From Phyllostachys edulis (taxonomy: Eukaryota; Streptophyta; Magnoliopsida; Poales; Poaceae): a stretch of 64,000 nucleotides of DNA. The notes beneath the pieces are model-generated. The model saw nothing but the letters and a program-made list of their open reading frames with translations, made no database searches and had not been told where the DNA came from. Positions within the stretch are counted from its first letter, which is position 1; the number at the start of each line of letters is the position of its first letter. The DNA lies in contig CM070562.1 of NCBI GenBank assembly GCA_036346405.1, forward strand, positions 64,694,195 to 64,758,194, written 5' to 3'. A program made the position numbers and the translations under genes. Shown in pieces: positions 10,363-21,296 of the stretch.

Positions 10363-10456
10363 ACTATGCAAGATTTTGTTACCGAAGACCATGCTTGCAT
10401 AGGCTGTACACTATGCAAGATTTTGTTACCGAAGCCCATGCTTGCATAGGCTGTAC
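10363..10456 (+). repeat. Two tandem copies of a 47-bp unit
   Basis: The unit starting ACTATGCAAGATTTTG and ending GCATAGGCTGTAC occurs at 10363-10409 and 10410-10456 with one mismatch. Each unit also contains the small inverted pair CTATGCA / TGCATAG. Confidence 0.9.
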
Positions 10457-11137
10457 TGATCAGTTGTGTACTTTGTTATTTCCAAATTGTGAGGACAGGT
10501 GTAATTTTATTCAACGACAATGAGTATTTGATAAATGACAATTGAGGGTGTTCTAATGTGATATATTTGCTAGTGATTATTAATTAAAAATGGTAAAATC
10601 CCGCTCATGTAGTAGGCTGGCTTATGCAATAAACCATTCTCCTGTAATTTAAATTTGTTACTTATGATTGAATTGTTATTATAGTGAGATTCAGCTTAAG
10701 TTTAGGACATTAAGGACCTTTCTTTTTATTGCTGGCTTACGAGATAAGCCTGCTGTTTGACAAAAAAAACACGTCAATGTAAGCTCATTCCACATCTGAG
10801 GGAAGCCTCGTTTGTAAGCCAAAAAAGTTGCTACAACTCCCTAGGCATGCTTGTTATATCCTGTATCTTATTAGCCAGTTGGAACTTTCTGTTTAACGTC
10901 CAATTTGAGCATTCTGTTTGGTCAATTGCCCTTTGTTTTACAGTTTATTTGAGTGAAACGGTGGACACGCCCTTAAAAAAGCTAGTGGCTACAATATATG
11001 GCGCATTGCAAGATATTCCAAGTTTCCAAAATCGGTGGCATCCTCTTGGATCATGGGTGTTGTATAAAGGCACTTAGCTGCTGATCTTGAATCCAATTGT
11101 GGCCCAAGCATTATGTACTACGTTTGTCGTATTTAAT

Positions 11138-11266
11138 ATGATTCTCCAGACCTGGATTAATGTCGCGTTATGCAAGGTAGAGTGGAGCTTTCAGTCTCGC
11201 CTGCCTCTTGGGGACCCAGAAAAGAAGTATCGTGTCAAGATTGCTGGAATCAAGCGTCATCGTTAA
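11138..11266 (+). CDS. Small ORF or terminal exon remnant, unrecognised
   Basis: An ATG at 11138 opens 42 codons to TAA at 11264. The frame is open about 18 codons further upstream, to a TAG near 11080. The C-terminal half is protein-like and basic (SFQSRLPLGDPEKKYRVKI...KRHR). It could be the last exon of a lost gene or chance. I do not recognise the family, and no upstream exon could be joined with confidence. Confidence 0.25.
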   Translation: MILQTWINVALCKVEWSFQSRLPLGDPEKKYRVKIAGIKRHR

Positions 11267-11770
11267 TTTCATCAATCCAAGTTATCAATATTATTGAGTA
11301 GACTAGAGCCCTGAAATACCCAACCCTCTCCTGAAACTTACGAAGTCACCGTCCGAGATGCAGCTTTCAGCGTGATCTTTACCTGATAATCCATGCTGAT
11401 CATTATCAATTGCTGCAAGATCGAATTACCTTGGGCTGTTTGTCGCGTGTAACTAATTTGCAGACTGTCGAATCACTCGAATCAGATATTCAGATGTCTC
11501 TTACCGTGTGTCCTCTTTCGCACTTGTGGTGTCTCAGTTCAGTTTATGGATATTTTTCTCTTTGTTGATCAAATGCGTTTATCCATTTTTCGTATGGTTG
11601 ATGTTGTATGCAGTGTTAGTAGACTCCAGTATCCTTTGCCATAGAGGTCTCAGCCAAAGCGCTGTTCATTCGTCTGTTTTCTCCGATTTTCGCGTTTGCA
11701 GCAGTTACCCATTGGCCAACAAAATCGGAAAAAGCTTACCCCTACCGCAAAGCGTTTAATCGGGATGGTT

Positions 11771-12005
11771 TTGTGGAGGAATCGCTGGAACATAAGTACA
11801 GAATAGTAGATTGAACACAGAGATATAGGTGAATCTTTTGCTTCTCTTTATTACTCTTCTCATGATCGGCCTTTTACATTGACTAGTACCTCTATTTATA
11901 GTCTAAAGACGCTGCTAGGGTTTGGATAGGACGTTCACCTATGGGCCAGCTGTTGGGCTAGGCCTATGGTTTCCCAATACTTCCCTTTGGGTACTCATCC
12001 TCACA
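11771..12005 (-). repeat. Probable 3' LTR of Copia-1
   Basis: Read on the plus strand it runs TGTGGAGGAATC...CATCCTCACA, so it has TG...CA ends. On the minus strand it contains ACTATAAATAGAGG, a good U3 TATA box. No second LTR survives to confirm the limits. Confidence 0.45.
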
Positions 12006-12353
12006 TGTTCATGTATCGTCAAAACTCTATAAAAACCTAGTAGGAAAAATTTGGAGAAAGAGTACATGATACACATTTTTCTGCGTTGCACAAATTATCT
12101 CATTAAAAACCTTAGCCGAGAAACTTCAGGAAAATTCGTCAAGGGAAAAAGAGTACAATCCACTCAATTTCATTTAATCTCTAAGATTTACTCTTTGGGT
12201 ACTCGATCTTCGTGATCAAGCTTCAATAATGAGTTCGTGAAAATTCTCCCCTGAATTCTGCACTTCTCTAAGTTTCATCATTCCAATTTCATGTATGCAT
12301 CTTTCAAAGCTAGACGCTGGAAGTGACTTAATGAATAAATCTGCAAGATTTTT
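12006..12353 (-). other. Copia-1 untranslated 3' region
   Basis: Between the RNase H remnant and the probable LTR. No ORF of note. On the minus strand it includes the degraded tail of pol and AT-rich sequence. Confidence 0.35.
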
Positions 12354-13255
12354 TCATGACTTAGTATGCAGTACTTTAATTTCGTCCATTTTTTGCGATT
12401 CATAAGCATAGAAGAACTTGGGGTTGATATGCTTTGTGAGATGGCTCTTCACATAACCCATCTGCACTTGTGCAACACAAGCTACATTATCTTCATAGAT
12501 AATAGTAAGAGTTTGCGCGGTATTCAATCCATACGATTGCTGGATTTGGTGAATCATCCGCTGAAGCCAAGCACATTCTCGTGAGGCCTCGTACAGTGCT
12601 ATGGTTTCCGAGTAGTTCATCAAAGTTGATATAATACGTTGCTTAGACGATTTTCATAGAATTGCAGTTCCACCATATAGGAGTTCATAGCCTGTTTGCG
12701 AATTGGATGTATGCGAGCCCAACAGGTACCTAGCATCTGCATTGTCATTCACAGTTATGTCTTGGTTCTTTCTGTAGAACATACTGATGTCTTTACTTCC
12801 TTTGAGGTGTCGGAAGGTGTCCTTCATTCCCTGCCAATACCTTTGGTAGGTTCTGCACTATACCTTGCTAATAGGTTCACAGCGAATGCAATGTTCGATC
12901 TAGTACAGTTTGCTAAGTACCTTAGTGTTCCTATTGTACTTAAGTATGAGAATTTCGGTTCCAGGACTTCCTCCCACTCTTCTCTAGGTTTGTATGAGTC
13001 CTTGTCTTGCTGCAAGGATCTCCCGACCATCGGCACTTTCGAAGGATATGCCTTTTCAAAACCAAACCTTTCTAACACCTTTTGAGTGTAGGTTGACTGA
13101 TGTACTAAAATACCTTCAGGGGCATGCTCAAGCTGCAAGCCTAGGCAATATTTGGTTTTATCCAAATCTTTCATTTCGAACTCCGACTCTAAGTAAGAGC
13201 TTACTTTCTTAATACCTTCCAAGGTTCCAATGATATTCAGATCATCTTCATACAC
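12354..13255 (-). pseudogene. Copia-1 reverse transcriptase C-terminal part and RNase H
   Basis: The minus-strand frame 13255-12824 begins with a mutated polymerase active site (MYEDDLNIIG, where YVDD is expected). It continues with FEMKDLDKTKYCLGLQLE and STIGTLRYLANCTRSNIAFAVNLLARY, typical of the Copia RT C-terminus. 12623-12354 gives the RNase H end with YEDNVACVAQ and HLTKHINPKFFY. The two are in separate frames with a gap, so the protein is dead. Confidence 0.85.
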
Positions 13256-13360
13256 TGAGATTATACAAAATCAATCATAAGATCATTGTATAAATACACA
13301 GAGATTATTCTCATTGTTCGTGTAGCTTTTCTGGCATAAAAGTCGCTTCAAGCGATTATA

Positions 13361-13915
13361 CTACATCCTGCCTGATTGTTTAAGTCCGCACAGTGACTTT
13401 CTGAGTTTCACACTGTATAGATTTCTATTTGCTCTGTCTTGATTCAGGACATGGATACATTCAGGTATCTTCATATAAATGTCTGAATCCAAGTTTCCAT
13501 AAAGGTATGCGGTTACCACATCTATCAATTTTATTTCTAAATTCAAGTTAGCTGCCATTGAGATTAAATATCTAAAGGGTGGTTCTGCCTATGATCGGGG
13601 AATAGGTTTCTTCATAATCATCTCCTGGGCCTTAAGTGAAACCTTATGCAACGAGCCTTGTTTATTTTCATTTCTCTTTCGAACAAATACCCACTTATAC
13701 CCTACCGGGTGCACATGGGGAAGCGTGTGGCTTACAGGCCCAAACACCTTTCTTTTATTCAGAGATAGTAATTCAGTTTTTATTGCCTTCTTCCAATCTT
13801 CCCAATATGATCTCTTCTTACATTCAGCGAGCGATGCAGGCTCTGGATCAAGATCGATGATTGTGGCAATTTTCTTTGCAAAATAAATATCGACATTAGC
13901 TGTTGTCTTATTCAT
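13361..13915 (-). pseudogene. Copia-1 reverse transcriptase N-terminal part
   Basis: 13915-13589 includes WEDWKKAIKTELLSLNKRKVFGPV and VGYKWVFVRKRNE, the start of Copia RT. 13558-13361 continues with LNLEIKLIDVVTAYLYGNLDSDIYMKIPE and LYSVKLRKSLCGLKQSGRM, the conserved palm region with its first catalytic Asp. A stop-containing junction separates the two. Confidence 0.85.
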
Positions 13916-14993
13916 AGATTCTCAAGTGGTCACAAAGTTTATAGCTATTTCTTCATAGGGTGATTCTTCTAATGCTTCTAATGCTTACTTGCCCACCGCT
14001 GTTTCTGGTTACAGGGGCAAGTTCCTTTAGCTTTTCAGCTCCCATGTGTGCGCACACATCCCTGCTGATGTCTCTCTTAATGGGGATGTTCAAATCCGGT
14101 ATGCCTTTTCTAAAGGTTCCATACTAGTGCAGTCTCAGCGGCTTCCCTTACAGTTACAGGGAACTTGGTGAGCAGTTGTGTTAAGTCCTTCTTATCCTTT
14201 TTCATCAGGCGTCCCCGGTTACTTCTGATTCGAGGGGCCGGAGTTCTTGTCCATTCTGAGGCATCAGGACGGGATTAGGGATACCTTTTTCTTTCTTTGG
14301 TATTTCAACCTTTTCTGGTGCATTGCGTGTAGGCATATGTGACTCGGTCACGCTCTTCACATCACTAAAGGGGTCAGGCAGTTGATTCGCTAATGCTTGC
14401 AAATCAATTATCTTTTGGATTGCAATTGTCTTCTAGACTTCAATTATCTTCTAGACTTCTCTATTTGCTTCACTAGTGCGTGGGCCATGTGCATGAATTT
14501 CAATTATCTTCTGGACTTTTCTATTTCCCGATATTTTTCATCAAGGGGTTGATTTCCTCCCCCTAATGACGGAAAATTATCCTCATCTAATATACTATCA
14601 GTGTATTGGGCAACATGCAAATCTCCAGTCATAGGGTCCAAATACCTGATTATGGATGATGTTTCATAACCAACGTATATCTCAGACTTTCGGAGAGGGC
14701 CCATTGCAGTTCGCTGTGGTGGTGGTATAGATACATAAATCTTGCAGCCAAATCTTAAAAGATGAAAAATTTTCGGTGCTAACCCTTGTACTAGTTGCAT
14801 AGGTGAATGGATGTTATATGCCGACGATCTAAAATTGATGAGAGTTGCTACGAGCAGGACTGCGTGTCCCCAACATGTAGTTGGTAAATTGCATTTCTTT
14901 AAAGTGGTCAGGCAAAAATTTAATCATTTTAATTAATATCTCTTCTAGTCCATTCTGGGTGTGGACATGCAGTACGGAATGCTCAACTTTAAT
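13916..14993 (-). pseudogene. Copia-1 integrase-to-RT linker region
   Basis: 14800-14504 carries a typical Copia integrase C-terminal motif (GPLRKSEIYVGYETSSIIRYLDPMTGDL). 14402-14205 is a Pro/Glu-rich linker. Surrounding frames are broken. Two partial repeats of CAATTATCTTCT.GACTT lie at about 14436-14520. Confidence 0.65.
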
Positions 14994-15936
14994 TCATATT
15001 TTCATGCAATAATTATCAAATGCCTCCAAAATAAACTCTCCGGCGTTGTCCATTCTGATGGACTTCACATGATGATCAGGAAAATTATTCTTAATCTTAA
15101 TTATCTGTGAGATTAGCTTTGCAAAAGCGTGGTTTCTCGTAGACAATAAACATGCATGCGACCATTTCAAGGAAGCATCGATGAGCACCATAAAATATCT
15201 AAATGGCCCTGATAGGGGCTGTATAGGACCGCAAATGTCTCCCTGGATACGGTCCAGGATTGCGGGGACTTCATCATTCACTTTTAGAGCAGAAAATCTA
15301 CTAATTAATTTCCCGGTGGTATATGCGGGCACACAAAATCTTCCTGATTTGGGAAATTCATTATATTGAAATTATGTCCCTGTGAATTGTTAATTATATT
15401 TCTCATCATCCTAAGTCCTGGGTGGTATAATCTATCATGTCGGAGGTAGAAAAGTTCAAAGCTTTTAAATACGGTTTTCATGACAGCATAGGCTACAGGT
15501 GCCTTAATATTAGTATAGTATAGCCTAGTTTCAAATGAAGGAAGTCGTTCTAATACCATTTTTTTTTACTTTCTTCACGCTTTGTAATGAGTAGATATTC
15601 CTTACCATACTCTTTTTCAGCGTCTACGTAGAAACCGTTAGCGCGAATATCCTTGAGAGTTCTAGTTGATTCTGGGTACAACAAGGCTTGTTTAATGACC
15701 AAAGTTGTACCCACTGGGAGTATAATTGTGGTCCTGCTTGAGCCTATTATACAAGTATCGCTGCCTATAATTTTCATAAGACTACCAGCAGTCTTGCTGA
15801 TCAACTGAAAGAATTTTATCTCTCTGAAGATGGTACTCATTGTGTCGCTACCTGCTAAGCACACTTCCTCCATAGTACGCCACACATGTTCTAATATAAT
15901 GTACTTTATTATTATGCAGCAGGAAGCAAGCAACAT
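14994..15936 (-). pseudogene. Copia-1 protease, GAG-pre-integrase and integrase core
   Basis: 15936-15550 reads as a Copia protease region (AGSLMKIIGSDT, then TLKDIRANGFYVD). 15559-15305 holds the GAG-pre-integrase signature YLRHDRLYHPGLRMMRNI. 15332-14994 is the integrase core, with GDICGPIQPLSGPFRYFMVLIDA and SIRMDNAGEFILEAF, where two catalytic Asp positions are visible. Overlapping, out-of-frame ends show frameshifts. Confidence 0.85.
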
Positions 15937-16414
15937 ATAAATAAAATACTTCAGATATCAGAACATAACTTGCTATTATTAATATGGGAAAAGTCATGCG
16001 GGACTCATCATAAGAATGTAATTCTTTGCTCTCCTAGAGCTTACAATAATTATTCAATAATTCAATGTTCTATCACAACCATAAACTACAAATGACAATA
16101 AAAATCTAAGTGCAATGTATGCACTAGATCGAATCAGTGAAGTATGAAGAAACTTCTGCCTGAATCTGCTCCATGGCGATCTTCTCCTCTTGGGCAACTA
16201 CGGCTGCAGTCGCTGCGATGTCCAAAGGAGGGGTGATGGGAGCTACTACTGGGCTGTCCACATCTATAAGTGCAACTAATGGATGTAGATCACCTGTCCC
16301 TGCAATGGCGAGGTGTGCCTCATGCTATCCTTTGCCCTTCTTCTTTAGACTGGAAAGTATCAATAACGTGTGACCTACGACCTTACCCTTCTTGCCCCTC
16401 TCCTTTGTGAAAGG
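15937..16414 (-). pseudogene. Copia-1 gag remnant
   Basis: The minus strand reads KKKGKG, then after a stop HEAHLAIAGTG...VAQEEKIAMEQIQAE. This resembles the basic tail and flanking segment of a Copia gag. It ends where Tat-2 begins, so the rest of gag and the 5' LTR are lost or displaced. Confidence 0.45.
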
Positions 16415-16529
16415 TGAGAGGATATAACAATCCTCATTTAATTATTTATCTGTAATTCATATTATGGATAATAATGACGTCATATGGTTCTTGAGTATAC
16501 CCCTTAATATTCATAAGGGAGAAGCTAGA

Positions 16530-16698
16530 GGTCGTAAGTTCTTCTACGACCACCCCATAGTCGTAAGTCCTTCTACGACCACCACATAGTCGTAAGCATT
16601 TCTACGACTATGCCATGATCGTAAGATCTCCTACGATCAGTCTGTGGTCGTAAGCTCTTCTACGACCACTACCTGGTCGTAAGCTCTACTACGACCAG
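16530..16698 (+). repeat. Array of six short hairpins with co-varying stems
   Basis: Six inverted repeats spaced about 29 bp, at 16530-16551, 16560-16579, 16586-16611, 16616-16639, 16644-16669 and 16673-16698. The core is TCGTA-AG-(6 nt)-TACGA. Flanking stem bases differ between copies but stay paired: GG/CC, ATAG/CTAT, TGA/TCA, GTGG/CCAC and CTGG/CCAG. Stems are 6-9 bp with 8-nt loops. Not terminal repeats. Role unknown. Confidence 0.9.
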
Positions 16699-16953
16699 TC
16701 CCTAGTCGATGAGGCTTACAGACATGTAGGCCTAATCAGCGAGGGAATCTTCTGCATCATATCTAAAGATATGGGCAGTAAACTACGCTGTTATTCTCTA
16801 GAATAATGGCACGATTTAACTCCCCGTCATGGTGATAACTGCCTCGCGATGTGGGAACATTACCACTCCCACAATAATCTCCAGTAACGACTCCATAATC
16901 TAAAGCATTAAGGCGCCCTTTGGACTAGAAGAACAACAGCACGCTCTGAGTAC

Positions 16954-16962
16954 TATAAAAGG
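16954..16962 (+). promoter_or_regulatory. TATA box of the Tat-2 LTR
   Basis: TATAAAAGG, about 250 bases before the LTR end and downstream of the hairpin array. Confidence 0.5.
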
Positions 16963-17208
16963 CAGAATCATCAGAGAAAGAAGAAAGGGAGAGAGGGATC
17001 AGGAGCACAAGACTCCTCATTCTAGTTTTTCTCTTGATCTTGTAATCCAGCATACTCAATACATACACACAGGAGTATGGTTGTTATTCTCCACAGGAGA
17101 AGGCTGAACACATATAAAATCCCGTGTCGCCTCTCTGCGTGATTTGAGTCTTGGAGACCCCCGAATCAAACAATCTTTACGTAAGTTCGGTTCTAAAACA
17201 CAGACAGT

Positions 17209-17226
17209 TGGCGCCGACTGTGGGGA
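17209..17226 (+). promoter_or_regulatory. Primer-binding site of Tat-2
   Basis: TGGCGCCGACTGTGGGGA begins two bases after the LTR. TGGCGCCG followed by CTGTGGGGA-like sequence is the usual start of Tat elements. The first eight bases fit tRNA-Asp, the rest less well. Confidence 0.7.
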
Positions 17227-17247
17227 TCTTCAAGTCACTAGCTTTCT

Positions 17248-19460
17248 TTGATCTTTTCCAACTCTAATGCTCTCATAGCAGGAGAGTGGAACGAGGAGAA
17301 CTGGTTCGACTTAGTCGATTACGCAGATATCGACATGGATGCCGGTTTCGACTACGAGCCGAGTATTGCATCATCCGATGGTGATGTCACCTCCGAAGAT
17401 CATTCTCTAGGAGACCATACCACCGATGGAGTTGAGGAGGGATCCCTATCCCCCGCAACATTACGTCCGGATGAGGAACCAGCTTCCTTAGAGGGCAAGG
17501 GTCAATCCGACCACAATCAGGACTGCATCAGGACAGATTCAGAGCATGGCAAGGGTTTCCTCTCCAAGTGTTTAAGTCCGTCTGAGACAGTCCGACCTGG
17601 CACGACAAGTCCTGGAGGCAATCATTCCGGAGTTTCATCAGCACCTGGTGGTCGTCTCTCTCAGGTTAGTCCCACATAGAAGGGGGTCGAACATGCTTTT
17701 CCTACAGGTTCGACTATCCCATCGCAGGGCTCACTTGCGAACGAATACAGTTATAATCCGGAATTCCCCTTCTTGGAGGAGTTTGCTCCAAGTCGCTAGA
17801 TGGTGTATCTTAACTACACCTCAAGCGAGGAGGCCTCAAGCGTAGGTGGAGATCATCAACGGGAGGTCTTCGTCCTTCCCTCAGGTGACGATCGCTCTCC
17901 TAGAGGTAGGACTGAGGATGCTCCCCAACAATCACACGCTGCGACTCCTCGTGGCAATGACGAGGACACCTCCGGCAATGAACAAAGTCAACACTCTAAT
18001 GAGTATTAGGGAGATTCTCAAAATACTCATACTCCACTGAGGCAAGCTCAAGGCTCAGGTATAGACGTTCCTGAGGCAACCCGACAGAAAAGAATCGCAG
18101 CTCAAAAAAATCTGTCTGGGCGCGTTCACTATCAGTCAGAGGAAGCTCAAGAACTCCAGCGTATCAATGACCTTCTCGAGAAACCATCTCGAGAACTTGC
18201 TCGAATGCCTGGCTACGACCTATTTGCTGAAGAGATCGAGCAAAGGCTTCGAAGCACGGTGGCCAAGCTTGAGCACCCTCACCGACTTCAACCTAGAAGT
18301 CATGGTGGTACGACCTCATATGCTTCCAGTCGTTTGAAAGACTCACCGCATGGAGATCGCCGTGACAACCAGTCACAACACTCTTCTGACCTTCGCTCCA
18401 GTTGAAGGAGAGTTCCTTAAACGCCTAAAGACCAACAAGCTCCCAGAAGAGGTGATCATTCACCACTCCAACCAAAAAGTTTGTGACAACAGATGTAATA
18501 CGAGGAGTATTCCCCTCGTAGGGTTGAGACCCACCATAGGTCGGGTCCACCTATGACCGGGTATTGTCGCGTACAATCATCTGGTTATGTCAATCCTTCT
18601 TTTCTGCAAAGAAGGCGTCAAGAAGTTATTACCAGATGTTGGGCTTTCTCACCCGACCTCCGAGCAGTTCGCTGGCCGCCTCGGTGTCGACCAGTGAACA
18701 TGGAGAAGTTTGATGGATCTCAAAACCCCATTGAATTTCTCCAGATCTATACAATTGTTGTCCATTGCTGGAGGAGGGAGAGCATGTAATGGCAAATTAT
18801 CTTCCCTCGTGCTCGAGGATGCGCTCGATCGTGGTTGTTAAATCAACCACTCGAGTCGATTTATTCATGGCAGCACCTCTGCGACCTCCTACTGGTAAAT
18901 TTCCAAAGCACCTACCGCCATACAGGAAGGAGGGCGACACGCATAGGATGAGGCGAGCGACCACGAGACTCTCGCCCGATTAATTGACGCTTGATTAGGT
19001 TCAAAATTCCATTCCTGAGGTTTCTGATTCTTCTATCATCAGAGCTTTCAAGCAGGGAGTCCGTAGTAGAAGGATCACAGAGGATATCACCTTAAATCCT
19101 CCCACTACTATCGCTGAACTCTTCAAGATGGTCGATCGATATGCTACCGCTGCTGAAGCGGTCGAGTGGAACAACACTATTGATCGAGAAGATAAAGTTT
19201 CTCAAGAGGTGGGTGAAAGTGGTAAGAAAAAGGATAAAAAGGCCAAGAAAGTCAAGAACAAGGCAAAGGGCCAAAACCTTTAAGCCGATAGTTCCAAGGA
19301 GGTCTTGGCCGTGAGCGATAAAAATCCTCAAAGCTCCAAGCCATACTCTGATCGAGGCAAAGATAAGCGCCCTGAGCGAAAGACCAACAAATCTAGGTGG
19401 TGTCCTTTCCATAAAAAGGAAGGCCATGACCTTCGCAATTGCTGAGTTTTCCAACGAAAA
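17248..19460 (+). pseudogene. Tat-2 gag
   Basis: Begins with acidic sequence (17248-17679), continues through a charged helical part (about 18070-18400: QELQRINDLLEKPSRELARM), then the capsid motif KFDGSQNPIEFLQIYT at about 18700-18755, as in Tat gag. Near 19400 lies the zinc-knuckle-like WCPFHKKEGHDLRNC, which keeps the C-x2-H-x4-H-x4-C spacing of Tat elements. Several stops and frame changes (for example after RRESM at 18789) make it non-functional. Confidence 0.75.
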
Positions 19461-20570
19461 CTCGAGGACTACTACAATGGCAAAGGACCACTTCTTACCC
19501 TCAAAGAGGTAGGACAAGCCAGTGGTCGTACACAGTCTGACAACAATGAGGAGATTCCATTCCAAGATCTCGAGCACACCATCGAGCATATATGTGGGGG
19601 ATCATCAGCATACGAGTTAAAACGACAGCTTAAGGCTGTCGAACGCGAGGTAAACTCCATTGACCCTCCTCTTGTCAATAAACTGCCGAAGTGGTTAGAA
19701 GTTAACATCTCCTTCGAGAAGGGTGACTGCCCGATTCCTTCCACTCGACCAGGACATTTTCCGATCGTGGTCTAGCCCACCATCAATAACTGTCGAGTAA
19801 ATCAAGTGTTGATTGATGGTGGCAGCTCGTTAAACATTCTATTTACGAGTACCCTGGACGAGATGAAAGTACCCAGGATTAAGTTAAAACCAGTACGATA
19901 CACTTTTCATGGTATTGTACCGGGGTCTTCGGCCAAACCTATTGGCCAAGTTTCTCTTCATTTAACATTTGGTTCTCCATGTAATTTCAGAACAGAGAAG
20001 ATCTCTTTTGTTGTGGTCGAATTCGATACAACATATAATGCCATACTCGGATGACCAACTTTGGCAAAATTCTTAATCGCTACTCATTATGGGTATCAAT
20101 GTCTTAAGATGCTAGGTCCCAAAAGAGTGATCACAATTCATTGTGACAAAAAGATGGCGCACACATGTGACCGTCAGTCCCTCGAGATGGTTGGCCAGAT
20201 ACCAGCTCGAGAAGGAAACAAATGGCAGCCTTCGACCAAGCAGTCGAAGCCTAAAGCTACACCTAAGCCGAACGACCAAGTCAAGAAGGTTCCTTTGAAT
20301 CCAGAGGAGTCCTCGAAGACTGTTCGCATCGGAGATACTGCCGAACCCAAATAGGAAGACGCCCTCATCACTTTCCTCTGGGCAAATGCAGATGTCTTTG
20401 CGTGGCAAGCATCTGACATGCCCAGAGTCCCCAGGGAAGTGATCGAGCATAGGCGAGCTCTACGGCTTGACAAAGTACCCGTAAAACAAAAATTACAGAG
20501 ATTTGCCCCTGATCAACGAGATGCTATAAGGTCAAAATTGGACAAACTACTTAATGCAGGATCTTTAGCA
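19461..20570 (+). pseudogene. Tat-2 protease and start of reverse transcriptase
   Basis: The protease active site reads VLIDGGSSLNILF at about 19806, the DGG form usual in Tat, with the flap-side NAILG near 20040. After a linker, RT begins with WANADVFAWQASDMPRVPREVIEH and RFAPDQRDAIRSKLDKLLNAGSL, ending at about 20567. The reading then changes to Gypsy-A. RT resumes only at 26322, about 50 codons further along the expected protein, so Tat sequence was deleted at the junction. Confidence 0.8.
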
Positions 20571-20603
20571 GCCCTTGAAGTGCAGCCCACCTTGCAAAAT
20601 TAG

Positions 20604-21250
20604 ATTAGAGCAGCTCAAGTTGAGGATGTTGGCATTCAAGAAATCAAGTCCAACATGAGGAAAGGGAAATCTCTAAGGTTTTGTGAAGATGAACAGGGGA
20701 CTGTTTGGTTTGACAAAAGGTTATGTGTGCCCAATAACATAGAACTTAAGAAGGTACTGCTTAAAGAAGCCCATGAAGCATTATATTCCATCCATCCTGG
20801 AGCTACAAAGATGTGTCAAGACATCAAGAAAATGTATTGGTGGCCTAGTATGAAGAAAGAAATTGCAGAATATGTGGCCAAATGTGATACTTGTCAAAGG
20901 ATCAAAGTTGTGCACTAAAGACCTGGAGGTCTTTTGGTACCTTTGCCCATACCCGAGTGGAAATAGAAAGAGGTTGGGATGGACTTTATCACTGGTCTAC
21001 CCCGAACCCAAGCTGGTTTTGACTCCATTTGGGTCATTGTGGATAGATTGACCAAGATGGCTCATTTTATTCCAGTGAAGACCACTTATTCTGGAGACAA
21101 ATTGGCAGAGATCTACATGGCAAAGGTAGTATGTTTGCATGGTGTCCCAAAGAAAATAGTATCAGACAGAGGATCTCAGTTCACCTCCAAGTTTTGGCAA
21201 AAGCTACATGATGTCTTGGGCACAGACCTCAATTTGACCTGACTTATCAC
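20604..21250 (+). pseudogene. Gypsy-A integrase zinc-binding domain and catalytic core
   Basis: 20655-20918 keeps the HHCC module: HEALYSIHPG supplies the histidines and CDTCQRIK the cysteines. 20979-21242 is the core, with MDFITGLPRTQ, WVIVDRLTKMAHFIPV and KIVSDRGSQFTSKFW, showing two catalytic Asp residues. The third acidic residue follows near 21260 in QTERVNQVLEDML, but in a shifted frame. Stops lie between the blocks (after KVVH at 20918, and at 21241). Confidence 0.85.
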
Positions 21251-21296
21251 CCCAAACGATGGCCAAACTGAGAGAGTTAACCAAGTACTTGAAGAT

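Larger units (their letters stand above)
10194..11770. other. Intergenic sequence with no identifiable gene
   Basis: AT-rich to balanced sequence with a 47-bp tandem duplication and a 42-codon ORF (listed separately). The frames at 10757-11077 and 11508-11759 lack motifs. This is the non-TE flank between the Helitron and the Copia element. Confidence 0.4.
11771..16414 (-). mobile_element. Copia-1: decayed Ty1/Copia element, cut by Tat-2
   Basis: The minus strand carries, from right to left, gag remnant, protease, integrase, reverse transcriptase and RNase H, which is the Copia order. All are broken by stops and frameshifts. A short LTR-like block (11771-12005) lies at the 3' end. The 5' LTR is missing because the Tat-2 LTR begins at about 16415. 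The RNase H wording (HLTKHINPKFFYAYE) resembles the Ivana/Oryco group; that placement is tentative. Confidence 0.8.
16415..17206 (+). repeat. 5' LTR of Tat-2
   Basis: Starts TGAGAGGATATAAC and ends CACAGACA just before the primer-binding site, so the 3' boundary is firm and the start is good to about 10 bases. It contains a six-hairpin array at 16530-16698, a TATA box at 16954 and an R/U5 segment with TTGTAATCCAGC. Length 792 bp. Confidence 0.75.

Noticed and set aside
16530..16698. CRISPR-like array of repeats with about 29-bp spacing
   Set aside because: The units are palindromes with variable stems, not identical repeats with unique spacers, and they lie in a plant retrotransposon LTR.
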